From assembly GCA_963824215.1 (NCBI GenBank), contig CAWGOE010000004.1, positions 558,001 through 622,000 of the forward strand: 64,000 nt of DNA. Reading direction: 5' to 3'. The position numbers and the translations under genes are program-made. Shown one piece after another: positions 44,087 through 52,198 of this stretch. Within the stretch, counting starts at the first letter, position 1; every line of letters starts with the position of its first letter. Source of the stretch: VRUE01 sp963824215. GTDB taxonomy: Bacteria > Actinomycetota > Thermoleophilia > Solirubrobacterales > 70-9. Under the pieces are notes generated by a model. It ran no database searches. It was not told where the DNA came from and saw only the letters and a list, made by a program, of their open reading frames with translations.

Positions 44087-44359
44087 ATGGCCGAGAGGCG
44101 AATCACCGTCGATCCCAACCGGATGCGCGGCCTGCCCAGCATTCGCGACACCCGCGTAACCGTCAGCGCGGTACTCGGTCAGCTTGCCGCTGGTGCCAGC
44201 ATCGACGAGCTGCTGACTGACTACCCCTATCTGGAACGCGAGGATGTCCTCGCCGCGCTCGATTACGCAGCCGCCACTACGCAAGAGTGCGAGCACGTGG
44301 GGCTCTGCAACGAGCAGTTATTCGTGCGAGGGAGCCGAATACAAACACGCAGACGTTGA
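44087..44359 (+). CDS. DUF433-family protein (antitoxin-like), divergent C terminus
   Basis: 90 residues. Residues 1-65 show the DUF433 pattern (ITVDPNRMRGLPSIRDTRVTVSAVLGQLAAGASIDELLTDYPYLEREDVLAALDYAA), a small winged-helix often paired with a PIN-like DUF5615 toxin. The last 23 residues (after CEHVGLC) do not fit the family and no toxin gene follows, so the pair is probably broken. First gene inside the island. Confidence 0.7.
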   Translation: MAERRITVDPNRMRGLPSIRDTRVTVSAVLGQLAAGASIDELLTDYPYLEREDVLAALDYAAATTQECEHVGLCNEQLFVRGSRIQTRRR

Positions 44360-44545
44360 AGCGCGGCTGCTCAAGTGATACAGAACCACCTTGTCCGCTC
44401 GCCGGTATTTGGTGAGCGCCCAAGGGGCGATTCATCGGCTCATCTCTGGTAACAATCCAAGCGACTTCAGCCCCAAAATGCTCGGTTCGTAGAGAACTTA
44501 CACAGTTCGCGAAACACACCATGCCGAATCGACAATTCTGAGCCA
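44360..44545. other. Leader region of the GTPase cassette, no gene
   Basis: 186 bases, less GC-rich than its surroundings, with several short repeats of GTTCG and a weak inverted repeat near 44490. It probably holds the cassette promoter; I could not pick a convincing -35/-10 pair. Confidence 0.4.
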
Positions 44546-45892
44546 ATGACCAAGACCGGCCTACGCCTCCTCCATCTCTCCGACATCCACTTCCTCGGGT
44601 CGACGGACACAGCCATCGCCCGCAACGCGGACCTGCGCAACGAGATCGAGAGTGACCTTGGGGAGCTCACCGCGGAACTTGGGCCGGTCGACGCGATTCT
44701 GATCAGCGGCGATCTCGCCTACAGTGGCTTCACCGACCAATACAAGGAGGTCGAGGTCTGGCTGCACCAGATCTGCGAGCTGACCCGCTGTAGGAAGTCG
44801 GCGATCTTCACGGTGCCGGGTAATCACGATGTCGAGCAGCCACGACTGTTTGAGAGTCATAAAAATACCCATGACCAGCTTCGGGAGTGCGACCCGGAAG
44901 CGATCACCGCCAGGCTGGAGCGCGTTTGGGCGCCCGATGACCCCCACCGCGAAATGCTCTTCGAGCCGATCTCCGCCTACAACGATTTCGCCAACCCCTA
45001 CGGATGCCGGGTCGACGCCGACAACCCCAGCTGGCAGCAGTCCTTGCCCCTCTCTGAGGACCTCAAACTGCGGATCACCGGGTTGACTTCCACCCTGGTC
45101 TCCGGCAAGGGTGACAGTAAGGACGGGAGACCGCTGATCGTCGGGGTCTGTCAGGTAGCGAAAATGGTTCGCAACGAGGCGATCGTAGACCTCGTCATCT
45201 GCCACCACCCGCCGGACTGGCTTTTGGACGCAAAGCAGGTGGAGCCGTTCATCTCGCGGGCCGCGGTCCAGCTTTTCGGCCACAAGCACGTTTTCGAGAC
45301 CAGCTTCGACGGCAAGTCGGTGCGGGTCGCCGCCGGCGCTGTGCACCCCGATGCTGGGAAGCCCGGCTGGGAACCGCGCTACAACCTAATCGAGCTGCGC
45401 GATCAGGAAGAGCGGACCCTCGGAGTCGATATCTACCCGCGGGTCTGGCACGATCAGAAGACCAGATTCGTCGGTGCCGATGGCAGCGTCGCCGCACGGT
45501 CGGAAACCTTTGAGGTCGTCCTTGATGAGGACGAGCTCGAGAGGGGCGCCGCCGACGCCCAAGGCACAATCACCGAGCCGGTCGACGGGGGCGAGGAGTT
45601 GACCCTTGCCGAGGGTCAAGATCAGACGCGAGAAGAGTTGGCCGTTGAGGACGGAGAGGACCAGGAGTTGCGCGAGATCCCGATTGACATCAGGGACCTC
45701 GTCTACCGATTCCTCAACCTTCCGTTCTCGGTGCGGGTTGGGATCGCCGTCGAGCTTGGCCTGCTCGACCCGGCCGAGATCGGTGAGCTCTCCGAACATG
45801 CCGTCTTCGAGCAGGTCTTCGTTCGAGCAAAAGAGAGCGACAAGTTGAGCGAGGTCCACGACCTCGTACGCGAGAGAGGGGAGGCGGTTTGA
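44546..45892 (+). CDS. Calcineurin-like metallophosphoesterase, putative effector of GTPase cassette
   Basis: 448 residues. The catalytic core (about 5-290) has all metal-ligand motifs: LSDIHF, ISGDLAYSG, VPGNHDVE, CHHPP and FGHKHV. A linker rich in Asp, Glu and Gln (about 330-375) leads to a C-terminal helical module (about 378-448, from IPIDIRDLVYRFLNLPFSVRVGIAVELGLL) that resembles small adaptor (effector-associated) domains used for recruitment in conflict systems; that likeness is tentative. First gene of the cassette, overlapping the next by 4 bases. It may cleave nucleotides, nucleic acid or phosphoprotein. Confidence 0.85.
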   Translation: MTKTGLRLLHLSDIHFLGSTDTAIARNADLRNEIESDLGELTAELGPVDAILISGDLAYSGFTDQYKEVEVWLHQICELTRCRKSAIFTVPGNHDVEQPRLFESHKNTHDQLRECDPEAITARLERVWAPDDPHREMLFEPISAYNDFANPYGCRVDADNPSWQQSLPLSEDLKLRITGLTSTLVSGKGDSKDGRPLIVGVCQVAKMVRNEAIVDLVICHHPPDWLLDAKQVEPFISRAAVQLFGHKHVFETSFDGKSVRVAAGAVHPDAGKPGWEPRYNLIELRDQEERTLGVDIYPRVWHDQKTRFVGADGSVAARSETFEVVLDEDELERGAADAQGTITEPVDGGEELTLAEGQDQTREELAVEDGEDQELREIPIDIRDLVYRFLNLPFSVRVGIAVELGLLDPAEIGELSEHAVFEQVFVRAKESDKLSEVHDLVRERGEAV

Positions 45893-46965
45893 GCGTTTTG
45901 GATGAGCGTTTCGCGGAGTGGTACGACGCGGCCCAGGTCGAAGTGACGGAGGAGCGCTACAAGGCGCGGCGAGGGGCGATTGGCGCCGTGGCGAAGGTGG
46001 CGAAGAGCAGCGACCTCGACTTGCTGGTGCGTCTGGCTCACAAACGACCGGTCTCCGAAGACGACGACGCCGAGGCGCTCGAGCGCTTCCGTGAACCGTT
46101 TCTTGAGCGCGATGCGAGTTTCGGCCGGGGCAAGAAACAGGAGATGGCGGTCCTCGCCGGCGCCACCCTGGCGGCGATCATCACCGGCCAGCGCCGCAAC
46201 CTCACGGTCACCGCAGCCCTGGCGGTCGAGTCAGCCGGCTTCCTGCGCTGGAAGGGGCCGATCGAGCTCTTGGGGATCGCAGGCGAGCACCTCGCCGAGG
46301 AGGCGATCGAGGCGAGAAGAGCCGTGCGCGAGAGCAGGGCACAGATCGCCGCTGCGACTGGGCCATTGGAGGGGCTGGCGGAGGTCACGGCGCCGGTGGA
46401 ACCAGCCGACTTCGAGCCGCTGATCGAGGCCTTCAAGCTCTCGCTGACCGAAACGGTCGAATCGATCGACGCCGCCTTTCGCAACCAGGCCCAACGCACC
46501 AAGGTGCTCGACGAGGAGCTCGACTTCTTCTGGTGGTTGCAGCACAAGGCGAGCAGACGGGCACAGAAGCTATGGAGCGCAATGAGCGCCAAGGCTCCGG
46601 CACTGCTGGCGGCCGTGGAGGCCGCGGATATGACCGCCTTCGTTCCCGGGCCGCGGAGGGTCGATGAATATCTCGATCAGGTGATCACCGACGCGGGGCG
46701 TGATCCCGCCAAAAGCCGCGCCGTCTCCTCGATCGTCAACGAGAGCCGCACCTGGCTGCGCGACTATCAGTTTGAGGTTCCGGAGGGGTTCGTCAACCTG
46801 CTGCCTCTCCATAGCTGCCTCAAGGCTTTCGCCGACCTCAGGTTCAAGTCGTCCTGGACCGACGTGGTCGAGAGCGCAACCGGCTTCAAGGCGGCGACCA
46901 AACGGAGCGAATCCGATGTCGCTGCCCAGGCCTACAGCGAGTGCCTCCTGCTCGGGCGTCTGTGA
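45889..46965 (+). CDS. GTPase-associated system all-helical protein (GASH-like)
   Basis: 358 residues, no enzyme motif. It is predicted almost entirely helical, opens VLDERFAEWYDAAQVEV, and has a central ALAVESAGFLRWKGPIELLG. Size, helical content and position between an effector-like gene and two GTPases match the GASH component named in double-GTPase cassettes. It probably bridges the GTPases and the effector. Start ATG-equivalent TTG/GTG at 45889 overlaps the phosphoesterase stop; its own stop overlaps the next GTG. Confidence 0.75.
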   Translation: MSVLDERFAEWYDAAQVEVTEERYKARRGAIGAVAKVAKSSDLDLLVRLAHKRPVSEDDDAEALERFREPFLERDASFGRGKKQEMAVLAGATLAAIITGQRRNLTVTAALAVESAGFLRWKGPIELLGIAGEHLAEEAIEARRAVRESRAQIAAATGPLEGLAEVTAPVEPADFEPLIEAFKLSLTETVESIDAAFRNQAQRTKVLDEELDFFWWLQHKASRRAQKLWSAMSAKAPALLAAVEAADMTAFVPGPRRVDEYLDQVITDAGRDPAKSRAVSSIVNESRTWLRDYQFEVPEGFVNLLPLHSCLKAFADLRFKSSWTDVVESATGFKAATKRSESDVAAQAYSECLLLGRL

Positions 46966-47993
46966 ACGCGGAGACGATCGACTGCCGCCAAGAGGGCTGC
47001 CATGTGGCCGAGGACGGACGCTGCTTGGAGGCGCTCGAGAACCCGGCCGAATGCCCCCACTTCATCGCCGCTGGCATCGAGGGGGAGCGCGAGGTCGGCG
47101 GGCCTGCAGACGAGCAGGCCGAGGCGCCCGCCGAGGAGGCCGTCGGCTGGCAGAGCGGCAAAGCCCTCGAGGCGGTCGAGGCGAACGAACTGCTCGCCGA
47201 GGAGGGCGGTGAGATCGTCGTCATCGCCGGAGAAGCAGAGTCCGGCAAGACGACTCTCCTCACCGTTCTCTTCGCGCTGCTGCGGGCCAGCCGGCTCGGC
47301 CCCTATTCGTTCTCCGGATCGTCAACCCTTCTCGGCTTCGAGCGGCGTGCCTTCTTTGCCAGCACCTCCTCCTTCAGCTCTGAAGAAGACACCGAGCGAA
47401 CCCGCAACATCACCGACGAGGGCGAGCTGCTGCATCTCATGCTTCGGATCCAGGAGGAGGAGAAGGAGGTCAACCGGTGCCTCCAGGTCTTCCTCACCGA
47501 TATCCCCGGGGAGAAGTTCGAGAAAGTCCGACACAACACGGCTGCGGCCGAGAGCGTCGGTCTTCTGCGACACGCTGACAAGCTGCTGATTCTCGCCGAC
47601 GGCGAACGTGTCGCCGGCGACGAATACCAGACTGCGGGAGCGGAGGTCCGCCAGCTTCTGGGGGCGATACTGGCCTCCGAGATGCTTCCCGAAGATGTCG
47701 AGATCGGCCTCGTCCTGACCAAGTTCGACTGGATGGTCGAGGGCATCGAGGCGGGTAGCAGGGAGGCGGCGTTCTGGGCGAAGGAGCGCGAGATTCTAGC
47801 GACGAACTGCGAGCGCTCCGGCTACTCGCTGCGCTTCTTCGAGACGGCCGCGCGGGCGAGCCGCAGCGACAAGATCGAGGCGGGGCATGGCCTCGTCGAT
47901 CTCGCCCGTTGGATGATCGAGCCTCCCGAGGCCGAGCCACCCCGCCGGGCTCGCCCGCTGGCCGGCGCGACCCGCTCCTTCGACCTCCCCTGA
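46962..47993 (+). CDS. TRAFAC-type GTPase with Cys-rich N terminus (double-GTPase component)
   Basis: 343 residues from the GTG overlapping the GASH stop. The first 30 residues contain a C-x5-C...C...C-x-H cluster (CRQEGC, GRCLEA, ECPHF), a likely zinc site. The GTPase domain follows: G1 IAGEAESGKTTLL near 82, G3 FLTDIPGEKFEKV near 170, G4 LTKFDW near 245. The fit is to one of the two paired DO-GTPase families. It is separated from the second GTPase by one base. Nucleotide preference is inferred. Confidence 0.82.
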   Translation: MNAETIDCRQEGCHVAEDGRCLEALENPAECPHFIAAGIEGEREVGGPADEQAEAPAEEAVGWQSGKALEAVEANELLAEEGGEIVVIAGEAESGKTTLLTVLFALLRASRLGPYSFSGSSTLLGFERRAFFASTSSFSSEEDTERTRNITDEGELLHLMLRIQEEEKEVNRCLQVFLTDIPGEKFEKVRHNTAAAESVGLLRHADKLLILADGERVAGDEYQTAGAEVRQLLGAILASEMLPEDVEIGLVLTKFDWMVEGIEAGSREAAFWAKEREILATNCERSGYSLRFFETAARASRSDKIEAGHGLVDLARWMIEPPEAEPPRRARPLAGATRSFDLP

Positions 47994-47994
47994 T

Positions 47995-48858
47995 ATGGAC
48001 GCCACTACGGACAGCACATCGGTGGTGATGCTCGGGATGCCCGAGACCGGCAAGTCCTCATTCCTAGCGAGCCTCTTCATGGCGCTCGAGGGCCAGAGGG
48101 TAAAGAGCGACCTGAAGCTCGCCAGCTACACCGGCGATCGGACCTACGTCAACAGACTCGCGAAGCGGATGCGCGATTCCGAATCCCTCGACCACACCCA
48201 GTTCGGGGCTGAAGGCGAGCTCACCCTCGAGCTCGAGGACGACACCGCTCGGCGCTTCACGATGACGATCCCCGACCACTCCGGCGAGACCCTGGAACGG
48301 GCGCTCACCAGGCGGAGCCTTCCCAAGGGGGTCGCCGAGGCACTCAAGGAGTGTCAGGGCCTGATCCTCTTCCTCCACCCCAACGCTGTGAACCCGAGCG
48401 CCCGGGTCGCCGACGCCGAGAAGATCATCGCTGCGCTGGGCGGCCCCGAGAGCGCGGCTCCCGAGGACTCCCCGAAGGATTGGTCCAACAAGCACGCCTG
48501 CACCGATGTGCAGATGGTGGACGCCTTGCAGGAAGTCGCGGCTCGTGCGGAGAAGATGCGGCTGTCGGTCGTCGTTTCGGCCTGGGACGTGGCGGCTCGT
48601 GCTGCTGATACTCCGGATAGCTGGCTGGCCAAGGAACTGCCCCTTCTGACCCAATTTCTCTCGAACAATCCGGACCGATTCACCTCCCGGATCTTCGGCG
48701 TCAGCGCCCAGGGCGGAGACTACGAGGTCGACCGGGAGGAGCTCGCGGGCAAGGAGGTATCAGCCCGGACGATTGTCATCGGCGACGGATGCGAGCCACA
48801 CGATCTGAGCGCCGTGATCTCCTGGATTCTGAGGGGGTCTCCGGGTGACCCTGAGTAG
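47995..48858 (+). CDS. Second TRAFAC-type GTPase (double-GTPase component)
   Basis: 287 residues. G1 LGMPETGKSSFLASL near 14, G3 MTIPDHSGETLERAL near 92, and in the G4 position SAWDVAAR near 200 instead of NKxD, so guanine specificity may be altered. The C-terminal part includes FGVSAQGGDYEV. Together with the previous gene it forms the paired-GTPase core. Overlaps the GAP1 start by 14 bases. Confidence 0.82.
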   Translation: MDATTDSTSVVMLGMPETGKSSFLASLFMALEGQRVKSDLKLASYTGDRTYVNRLAKRMRDSESLDHTQFGAEGELTLELEDDTARRFTMTIPDHSGETLERALTRRSLPKGVAEALKECQGLILFLHPNAVNPSARVADAEKIIAALGGPESAAPEDSPKDWSNKHACTDVQMVDALQEVAARAEKMRLSVVVSAWDVAARAADTPDSWLAKELPLLTQFLSNNPDRFTSRIFGVSAQGGDYEVDREELAGKEVSARTIVIGDGCEPHDLSAVISWILRGSPGDPE

Positions 48859-50832
48859 CTTCGAGATCGACCAGGTTCTGTTTGGCTACGAGCGTGGCCA
48901 CCGCCTGTTGGTTTCGTCTCGCCCAATCCCGCCGGAGGTGGAAGACCGGCTGCTGCCACTGACTGACGCGGGCTTCAGGGGCCGGATCGAGTCGCTGACC
49001 GGCGGGGAGCCGGTCGCCGAGCTCGGTTCCTACCTGCTCTACCGATCCTGGCCCGCTGGCGAGGTGAGCCGGCGAGGTGCCGTCTGGACCCACGGCCTGC
49101 TCGTCTCCTTTGGCGACCTTGCCCGGATCCCCGATCTCGGCGTGCTACTGGGGCTGCTCCAGCGACCCGGGAAACGCGGGGTCGCGGAGTATCAGCGAAC
49201 CACCAGGCTCGATCGGCTCCGGGGCGACGCGAAGCGTACGAGCCAATCTGCGGTGGCAAGCGAGAATCCTCTCCGCGCTCTACGGATCTCCGGCGCGGCA
49301 GATCGTGTGGCCCTCTCCGGACCCCGATCAGCTGCTCGGTGATCTGATGCCGATCTGGAGCCAGCAGTGGCCGCGACTGCGGCGGAGCTTCCGCTTCAAG
49401 TCGGTCGCCGAAGGTGCGCCTCGCTTCCTCTCTGACATCGACCTGATCATCTCCGCGGACCCCGAACAGGGGCCGCCGCCCGGAGGCGGCGAGGTTGCCG
49501 CCGAGCCGCGAGAGCTGGAGGTTGTCCTACGCGATCTCAACTCTGGCGGCGGGCCCCTGCGGGAGTTTCTCTGGCGTTACGGTGCTGAGGCTGGAGCGGG
49601 ACGCCGGACCTTCTGGCCGTTGGTCCGGATGCACCTCGCGAGCCGCGGATCAGATCACAGCAGCTCGCTGGAGCGTCAACTTGCGCTTCTCGCCTCCGAG
49701 TTCCCGGCACCGTCCGAGATGTCGGCGCTCAAGCGCGCCCTCGTCGGCCCCTCCGATCAGGCGGCAACCGAGGCACTCCGCCTTCAGGCCCTGCTCGACA
49801 GCGGGGCTGCGAGCTTCGACCCGGAGGATCTCGAGATCGGTTTGCGAACGCAGGAGATTCTGGCTGCGCGACCGCGACGCCGCCCTGGCGCTGCTGGTGA
49901 GCGCAGGTCAGACTCCGAAGACCGCATTGCGCGAGGAGTTCTCTGCCGCCTCCATACCGCTTCTTCACGCCAACGAGCTCGCCCGGCTCGCGTGCGCTCC
50001 GGGCAACCTCTTCCGGGCTTCCGTCAAGGCGCGCAGGGACCTGTTGACGACCCAGTCGTTCTGGCGATCGCTGACAAAGAAGGGCGAAGGGCCGGCCCTC
50101 GCCGCCGTGCGGCGGGTCGTTGTCGAGGATCAGGCCAGGCGCGACGTGCTGCGTTCCCTGATCAGCCTGGGTCGCGAGGAAACGGTGGCCGCTTTCTATC
50201 CGGAGTGGCCGGACATCGCGATCGCCGGACTTAGCCTTCTCTCTCGCCGTCCATTTCTGGACGGCGAGACATTGCGGCGATGGGTCCCGATCCTCGCCTC
50301 GAGCGAAGACGAGGTGATTGACTGGCTCCCGTCGCTTGAAGAAAGCGAGCCGGCGATTTACGCCGCTCTGGCGTCGTGCCTGGACCCAACCCGGGCGGCA
50401 AGGGCGACGGCGCCTAAGGCCTGGGTGCCACTCGCGCACGCCGAACCCAACTCGGTCGCAGACGTGGACCCGGTCGAGGTCATGGCGTTTGTCGTGGCGG
50501 TCGGATTCGCTGCCCATGGCGCCAACGCACGCAAGCTGATCCGGGCCGGCGTTGCGGTCGTCGATCAGGCGATCGTCGCCGACACGATATCCGCGAGGGC
50601 CTGGCGAAACCTCGAGCGCGCCCTGCCACCGGGGAAGTCCGACTGGGGTCCCGCCGAACGCCTCCGTCGCGCTCTCGTCGACGCTGTGCTCGCTGACGAT
50701 TGGAGCAAGAAGGAAGTCCTCGAGGCCGTCGCGGAAAACCACCCACTGGGGAAGCAGGTCGCAAAGCTGCTTGAGGAGCGGCGAAAGAAGAAGGGCCTGG
50801 CGCGAAAAATTCTCGGTTTGGTGCGTCGCTGA
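48845..50832 (+). CDS. GTPase-associated protein 1 (GAP1-like), two frameshifts
   Basis: The N-terminal domain reads FEIDQVLFGYERGHRLLVSS ... WTHGLLVSFGDLARIPDL, the hallmark of GAP1-N proteins that pair with double GTPases. The frame changes near 49235 (after RLRGDAKR, resuming ANLRWQARILSALYG) and near 49860 (after GLRTQEI, resuming WLRDRDAALALLVSAG), each equal to one extra base. The span of 1988 bases is 3n+2, consistent with an original 661-residue protein with N, middle and C parts. It ends KKKGLARKILGLVRR. The gene is broken, or the sequence has two errors. Confidence 0.8.
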
Positions 50833-50834
50833 GC

Positions 50835-50864
50835 CGTTTCGGAAAAATGGCTCTTTCCGAAACG
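50835..50864. promoter_or_regulatory. Operator-like palindrome before the HTH gene
   Basis: Perfect 11-bp arms CGTTTCGGAAA / TTTCCGAAACG with an 8-base spacer, 18 bases before the HTH gene's ATG and 2 after the GAP1 stop. The half-site GTTTCGG recurs in a hairpin after the toxin gene (51835-51868). Probable autoregulatory site, or a terminator of the cassette. Confidence 0.5.
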
Positions 50865-50882
50865 ATTTGCTAGCCTGCAGTC

Positions 50883-51362
50883 ATGCCTTCCGGTATCGCT
50901 CCCGCACAGCTGCGACGACTTGCCGCGCTCGCTCGGTTGGAGGCCGAAGAGCTTGCCGACGCGGTCTCCGAGCTGCGCACGGCCTCGCTCTCGAAGCCGG
51001 AGCTGGAGCGCGCGCTCGAACGGGTGGAGGCGCTGAGCGCACGAGTCCAGAAGGCGCTCGATCTGCCGGGCGGCCTGTCGGTCGCCCAGGCGGCTGAGCG
51101 GCTGGAGGTGAGCGAGCCGACGATTCGCAAGTGGCTCGCCGAGGGTTTGCTGGAGCGGGTCGAGGGCCACAAGCCGATGGAGATCGCCCAGCGAAGCGTG
51201 ATCGAGGTCGAGCGGGTTCTGGACACGGTTCGTGAGAGCTACCCGGCGAGGCGCTGGAGCGAGGCGCTCGCCGCCTTCCTCCACGACCGTGACCTGCTTG
51301 GGCAGGAGTGGGCGCGCGAGGGCGTGGAGCAGTTGCGGCACGGCGAGCTGATCGAGCGCTGA
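50883..51362 (+). CDS. HTH-domain protein, probable antitoxin or excisionase-like regulator
   Basis: 159 residues. A helical N-terminal region (about 10-58) is followed by a MerR/excisionase-type winged helix (LSVAQAAERLEVSEPTIRKWLAEGLLERVEGHKPMEIAQRSV, about 62-105) and a helical C terminus. It ends 15 bases before the RelE-like gene, the order of many toxin-antitoxin pairs. A palindrome stands in front, suiting self-repression. An island excisionase is the alternative. Confidence 0.65.
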   Translation: MPSGIAPAQLRRLAALARLEAEELADAVSELRTASLSKPELERALERVEALSARVQKALDLPGGLSVAQAAERLEVSEPTIRKWLAEGLLERVEGHKPMEIAQRSVIEVERVLDTVRESYPARRWSEALAAFLHDRDLLGQEWAREGVEQLRHGELIER

Positions 51363-51377
51363 ATATGGTCCGCCGCG

Positions 51378-51800
51378 ATGGCGGGCAGGGACTTCACGCT
51401 GCGGGCGACGCCAGCGGCTGTGGCCGCGATCGATCGCCTCCGGGGCAGGGCACGCAAGAACTACGCGGCATTTGAGGCCGAACTGCGAAAGCAAGGCTGC
51501 AGGGTCGCCGGCTACCGGCTGCTAGGCGCTGAAGATGGCGGTTACTCGGAGTACTGCTGCAAGCGACTGGTCGACGACTGGCGAGTCATCACCACCTTCG
51601 AACCCGGCATCGCCATCGTCATCGCGATCGGCCGTCACGATAGCCGCGCCTTCTATGCCGAACTTTCGAAGACGCTTGAGATCGGCGCGGTGGGGCGGCG
51701 ACGCGAGGAGAAGCCACCCTGCTGCGGAAAGGGCGGCTGGCCGAGCGTCGGATCGGTGCCCGGTGAGCGCACGGGTCGGGGGAAGTCCCGGAGCGCCTAA
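51378..51800 (+). CDS. RelE/ParE-like toxin candidate with extended tail
   Basis: 140 residues. Residues about 1-105 have the RelE-fold look: helical AVAAIDRLRGRARKNYAAFEAEL, then strands with DWRVITTFEPGIAIVIAIGRHD and a final FYAELSKTL helix. The last 35 residues are basic, Gly/Pro-rich and unlike the family, perhaps read-through after loss of the original stop. With the HTH gene it would form a toxin-antitoxin pair that could help keep the island. Confidence 0.55.
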   Translation: MAGRDFTLRATPAAVAAIDRLRGRARKNYAAFEAELRKQGCRVAGYRLLGAEDGGYSEYCCKRLVDDWRVITTFEPGIAIVIAIGRHDSRAFYAELSKTLEIGAVGRRREEKPPCCGKGGWPSVGSVPGERTGRGKSRSA

Positions 51801-51834
51801 CTCCCAAATTCAGGGATTGGAACCGCGGTCGGTA

Positions 51835-51868
51835 GTTTCGGGCACTTCTCTCCAGAAGTTCCCGAAAC
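51835..51868. repeat. Hairpin after the RelE-like gene
   Basis: GTTTCGGGcACTTCT-ctcc-AGAAGTtCCCGAAAC, 14 pairs with one mismatch. Its ends share GTTTCGG/CCGAAAC with the palindrome before the HTH gene. It may be a second operator or a terminator. Confidence 0.55.
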
Positions 51869-51985
51869 GCCGCATATCGGTGCACATCCACGCGTATAGA
51901 CGGCGGCGAGCGGAGATCGCACTATCTAAAAGTCCCCTGCAAATCGATGGGTTCTCGCCACGGAAATCGCCCGAAGCTGGCGTAA

Positions 51986-52028
51986 TTGCCATGCAGAAGG
52001 TCGTGGGTTCGAATCCCATCAGCCGCTT
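51986..52028 (+). other. attR-like copy of the tRNA-Gly 3' end
   Basis: 43 bases, 41 identical to 43865-43907, from the anticodon loop to just past the acceptor. No acceptor 5' strand or D arm precedes it, so it is not a tRNA gene. The two differences exchange an A-T pair for T-A in the T stem, so this copy derives from a working tRNA of another lineage rather than from random decay. Confidence 0.8.
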
Positions 52029-52198
52029 CTCTTCGATTCCCTGCGCTTCGGCAGGTTGGCCCTTGTGTCAACGCCGGTTGAAATCTGACCCCTTTCTGCC
52101 GGTTTAAAACTGACCCCCTCAGAGAGTCGGCCAAAAAGCCATGAAGGTCCCGCCTGCGGAGACGAGCCCGTAGGGCGAGGCGGAGCAGGCGGGAGCGC

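Larger units (their letters stand above)
43865..52028. mobile_element. Genomic island in the 3' end of tRNA-Gly
   Basis: About 8.1 kb between the 3' half of tRNA-Gly (43865-43907) and a near-copy of it (51986-52028, 41 of 43 bases). The contents are accessory: a DUF433 protein, a phosphoesterase-GASH-double-GTPase-GAP1 cassette, and an HTH plus RelE-like pair. No integrase, replication or transfer gene is visible, so it is either an element that moved in trans or a decayed one. The boundaries are seen; the history is inferred. Confidence 0.75.

Noticed and set aside
51986..52028. Second tRNA-Gly gene
   Set aside because: Only the 3' half is present; no acceptor 5' strand, D arm or anticodon 5' strand precedes it.
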